In this document: in pieces, positions 4,854-7,271 of the stretch | How the letters are laid out: each line of letters starts with the position of its first letter | Numbering within the stretch: position 1 is the stretch's first letter | Assembly (NCBI GenBank): GCA_025464795.1 | Contig: JAODNB010000286.1 | Location: 1 to 7,271, forward strand | Length of the DNA: 7,271 bases | Source: Frankiales bacterium | GTDB lineage: Bacteria; Actinomycetota; Actinomycetes; Mycobacteriales; SCTD01 | Direction: 5' to 3' | Notes under the pieces: model-generated | Database searches by the model: none | What the model saw: the letters and a program-made list of their open reading frames with translations, nothing else | What the model was told of the DNA's origin: nothing | Translations under genes and position numbers: made by a program

Positions 4854-6319
4854 GCCGGACGCCCGACCTGCTGGAGTACGGGACCGCACGAGGACGGTGG
4901 GTCCTCGCCACCGCCGTGCTCGGTTCGGCGATGGTCTTCGTCGACGGGACCGTCGTGAACGTCGCGCTCCCGCACATCGGTGCCGGGCTCGACAGCGGCC
5001 TCTCGGGCCTCACGTGGACGATCAACGCCTACACGCTGACCCTCGCGTCCCTCATCCTGCTCGGCGGCTCGCTGGGTGACCGGTTCGGCCGCAAGCGGGT
5101 GTTCGTCATCGGCGTGGTCTGGTTCGCTGCCGCGTCTTTGCTGTGCGGGATCGCACCCGACATCGGCACCCTCATCGCCGCCCGGGCCCTGCAGGGCGTG
5201 GGCGGAGCGCTGCTCACCCCCGGCAGCCTCGCGATCCTCTCGTCCTCGTTCCGTCCCGAGGACCGGGCGCGAGCGATCGGAGCGTGGTCAGGGCTGGCCG
5301 GAATCGCCGGCGCGGCCGGTCCCTTCACCGGTGGATGGCTCGTGGAAGTCGCTTCCTGGCGCTGGATCTTCCTCATCAACCTTCCCTTTGCCGTGGCCGT
5401 GGTCGCCGCTGCCGCGCGGCACGTGCCCGAGTCGCTCGACCCCAGCGCGTCCAAGCACGTCGACGTCGCCGGAGCGGTCCTCGGAGCCGTCGCGCTGGGC
5501 GCCGTCACGAGGGGCCTGATCGCGGCTCAGGACAGCGGGATCAGCTCCGCCGGGGTGGTCGCCGCCCTGGCCATCGGGGCCGTCGCGGCCGCAGCCTTCG
5601 TCCTGCGCGAGCGAGCCACGAAGGCCCCGATGCTGCCGCTCGCCATCTTCCAGTCTCGGCTCTTCAGCGCGGCCAATGCCGTGACCTTCGCGGTGTACGC
5701 AGCGCTCGGCGGGGTCTTCTTCTGGCTCGTCCTCTGCCTTCAGGTCGTCGTTGGGTTCGCGCCGCTCGAGGCCGGGCTCTCGCTGCTCCCGATGACGGTG
5801 CTGATGCTCCTGCTCTCGGCGCGCGCCGGTGGGCTCGCGACGCGCACTGGCCCGCGGCTGCCCATGACCGTGGGCCCGCTCCTGTGCGCTGCGGGCGCAG
5901 CCCTGTTGACGCGCCTCGACGTCGGGTCCTCGTACGCGGCCGATGTCCTTGCGCCGGTCCTGCTGTTCGGGCTCGGCCTGTCGCTGACGGTCGCGCCACT
6001 GACCGCCACGGTGCTGGCCGCTGCGCCCGACAACCACGCCGGGCTCGCGAGCGGCGTGAACAACGCGGTTGCCCGCGTGGCCGGCCTGCTCGCCGTCGCG
6101 GTCCTGCCCCTGGTCGCCGGGTTGAGTGGAGCGGGCTACACGTCCCCGGCGCTGCTGCGACCTGCCTACGAGACCGCGATGTGGTGCTGCGCAGGCCTTC
6201 TCGCCGCAGGCGGGTTCCTGTCCGCGCTCCTCGTCAGGACCCCGCTTGCCACTCCCCCACCAGCTCAGACGTCGTGCCCCCTGAACGCCCCGCCCCTGGC
6301 CGTCGAGGTCGCCGACTAG
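4850..6319 (+). CDS. MFS exporter, DHA2 (EmrB/QacA-like) family, 14 TM, 489 aa
   Basis: This is a proton-driven efflux permease of the inner membrane. Seen in the sequence: the first-helix motif DGTVVNVALP (residues 32-41), WTINAYTL (56-63), motif A GSLGDRFGRKR (73-83), LQGVGGALLTPGSLAI (114-129), motif C-like GIAGAAGPFTGGWL (151-164) and the EmrB/QacA signature WRWIFLINLP (170-179). I count about fourteen hydrophobic segments, ending near residue 463. A short cytoplasmic tail ends in CPLNAPPL, like the C-x-x-x-x-PPL tails of related actinobacterial permeases. ATG 4850 was chosen because it forms an ATGA overlap with the acVLRF1 stop and has AAGG 10 nt upstream (4836-4839). An in-frame GTG at 4829 would lengthen it by 7 residues without a better site. 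Substrates of this family are drugs, dyes or secreted metabolites and cannot be predicted here. Its final codons form one arm of the hairpin at 6300-6337. Confidence 0.95.
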   Translation: MSRTPDLLEYGTARGRWVLATAVLGSAMVFVDGTVVNVALPHIGAGLDSGLSGLTWTINAYTLTLASLILLGGSLGDRFGRKRVFVIGVVWFAAASLLCGIAPDIGTLIAARALQGVGGALLTPGSLAILSSSFRPEDRARAIGAWSGLAGIAGAAGPFTGGWLVEVASWRWIFLINLPFAVAVVAAAARHVPESLDPSASKHVDVAGAVLGAVALGAVTRGLIAAQDSGISSAGVVAALAIGAVAAAAFVLRERATKAPMLPLAIFQSRLFSAANAVTFAVYAALGGVFFWLVLCLQVVVGFAPLEAGLSLLPMTVLMLLLSARAGGLATRTGPRLPMTVGPLLCAAGAALLTRLDVGSSYAADVLAPVLLFGLGLSLTVAPLTATVLAAAPDNHAGLASGVNNAVARVAGLLAVAVLPLVAGLSGAGYTSPALLRPAYETAMWCCAGLLAAGGFLSALLVRTPLATPPPAQTSCPLNAPPLAVEVAD

Positions 6320-6346
6320 CCGGTGCGACCGCGACGGAGCACCAGG
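6295..6346. terminator. Bidirectional terminator hairpin centred on a shared stop codon
   Basis: CCGTCGaGGTCGC (6300-6312) pairs with GCGACCgCGACGG (6325-6337): 12 of 13 positions, with one A/G mismatch and a 12-nt loop. A further CCTGG/CCAGG pairing (6295-6299 with 6342-6346) extends the stem beyond a 4-nt bulge. The loop holds CTAG (6316-6319), the stop of both convergent genes. No T-tract follows on either strand, as is common for terminators in GC-rich actinomycetes. The symmetry means it can act on both transcripts. Confidence 0.65.
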
Positions 6347-7271
6347 CTCATCCCCAACGCCGTGAGAGCGAGCAGTGCCAGCACGTAGCTGCCACCCGTC
6401 GCCGGCAGACCTGAGGAGACGGCGGTCGGCGTCGGCGTCTTCACAGGGGTCCTCGAGGGCGGGACCACGGTGCTGCCCGCCTTCGCTGTCCCGATCACCG
6501 CCACCCACGTCGTCTGGTGGTGGGTCGTCGTGGCGCTCGGGGCGACTGGCGCCTGCACGCTCCCCGAGGGCGCGTACGACTCGGACCGGACGACGTAGGT
6601 CAGGTCACCAGCTGTTGCGACCTGGTCGTAGTCCCCCTGGAACAGCCCTCCTCGCGAGAACGCGCCGAAGCGGGTGTCACTGGGCGCCAAGTCCACCTTC
6701 AGGGGTGTCCCGAACGTCAGGCCGTGGTCGTGCGACCGCGCGAAGTAGGTGTCGATGTCCTTGCTGTAGGTCGTGACGTCTGCCGAGGCGCTCTCCGTCC
6801 GCTGCCGCCAGATCACGTCCACGGTGCCGTCCTTGTGGACCGCGACCGAGGGGTTGTAGTGGTCGACGTTGTCACCCGTCGGACCGCGGTTCAGCCGCAC
6901 GGGCGCCGACCAGGTCAGGCCGTCGTCGCTGTAGGACAGGACGGCGTCATTGGCCGCGTCCGTCGCGTTCGCGACCCGGAAGCGGGCGTCCTCCCAGACG
7001 ACGTACGCGCGACCGCTGACGGGGTCGACATCGGCGGCCAGCAACGAACCTGCTCGCTGGTGCCGGACCGGGTTCCCGCTGAAGGTGGCCACGCTCGCGA
7101 CGACTCCGACCGGCAGCGGGACGCCGGTCGGCACGTTCCCCGCCCCCACGAACGTCGTGCTGGTCACCTTGGAGACGCCGCTGACCGCCTCACCCAGCTC
7201 GTCTCCTGGGTCGGCGGCGACAACGGGTGGTGCGACGTCCGACATGAAGGCGACGAACAGGTCCCCGTTCG
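6316..7271 (-). CDS. Sortase-anchored BNR/Asp-box (sialidase-like beta-propeller) surface protein, C-terminal 317 residues
   Basis: The frame is open to the right edge, so the signal peptide and N-terminal half are outside. An internal ATG at 7245 is probably not the start, because the codons before it (NGDLFVAF) continue a typical propeller strand. Counting from the first complete codon, two Asp-box turns of the S-x-D-x-G-x-T-W type are visible: SDDGLTW (residues 114-120) and SHDHGLTF (179-186), each followed by strand residues such as SAPVRL and GTPLKV. A Thr/Pro/Ser-rich spacer leads to LPATG (288-292), then a hydrophobic helix and an RRGR tail. This is a complete sortase signal. Asp-box propellers occur in sialidases and many other secreted proteins. 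The catalytic Arg triad cannot be judged from this part, so enzymatic activity is not claimed. It converges on the exporter gene and shares the CTAG stop with it. Confidence 0.85.
   Translation of the reverse strand, partial: NGDLFVAFMSDVAPPVVAADPGDELGEAVSGVSKVTSTTFVGAGNVPTGVPLPVGVVASVATFSGNPVRHQRAGSLLAADVDPVSGRAYVVWEDARFRVANATDAANDAVLSYSDDGLTWSAPVRLNRGPTGDNVDHYNPSVAVHKDGTVDVIWRQRTESASADVTTYSKDIDTYFARSHDHGLTFGTPLKVDLAPSDTRFGAFSRGGLFQGDYDQVATAGDLTYVVRSESYAPSGSVQAPVAPSATTTHHQTTWVAVIGTAKAGSTVVPPSRTPVKTPTPTAVSSGLPATGGSYVLALLALTALGMSLVLRRGRTG

Noticed and set aside
5143..6508. Long frames overlapping the exporter (plus 5143-6414 and minus 5288-6508)
   Set aside because: Arg/Gly/Asp-rich shadows of a well-supported 14-TM permease.

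Overview
The window is about 7.3 kb of dense, GC-rich DNA. The gene families point to an actinomycete (Actinomycetota): an acVLRF1-type peptidyl-tRNA hydrolase, a PAC2-family protein, a PcrA-type helicase, a PIG-L deacetylase and an LPxTG surface protein. Genes overlap or sit very close together, and one gene pair appears leaderless. A Nocardioides-like or related lineage is possible, but this is only an impression. There is no sign of a mobile element, CRISPR array, tRNA or rRNA, and no gap longer than about 70 bp lacks a gene.

Layout, left to right. (1) Minus strand, 2072 to 1: a PAC2-family protein followed by the 5' part of pcrA, which runs off the left edge, probably as one transcript. 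(2) Plus strand, 2142-2858: a PIG-L/LmbE-type zinc deacetylase, divergent from the PAC2 gene. (3) Minus strand, 4209 to 2864: a UbiA-family membrane prenyltransferase coupled by a 4-nt overlap to a 101-residue membrane protein of unknown function. This pair converges on the deacetylase gene with only 5 bp between the stop codons. (4) Plus strand, 4233-6319: an acVLRF1-like peptidyl-tRNA hydrolase coupled by an ATGA overlap to a 14-TM major facilitator (DHA2/EmrB-QacA type) exporter. (5) Minus strand, 7271 to 6316: the C-terminal part of a secreted, sortase-anchored BNR/Asp-box (sialidase-like) surface protein that begins outside the window.

The most notable structure lies at gene boundaries. 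The UbiA and acVLRF1 start codons are 23 bp apart, back to back, with no Shine-Dalgarno. One TA step (4220-4221) serves two opposing -10-like hexamers, TAACGT on plus and TAGCGT on minus, each placed for a leaderless transcript. The exporter and the surface-protein gene end in one palindromic CTAG, which supplies the TAG stop on both strands. That CTAG lies in the loop of a long inverted repeat that probably terminates transcription in both directions.

No clearly new multi-gene system is visible. The functional link most worth testing is the coupling of a ribosome-rescue-type hydrolase (acVLRF1) to a drug-type exporter. Together they could protect against a compound that stalls translation, but this is inference.
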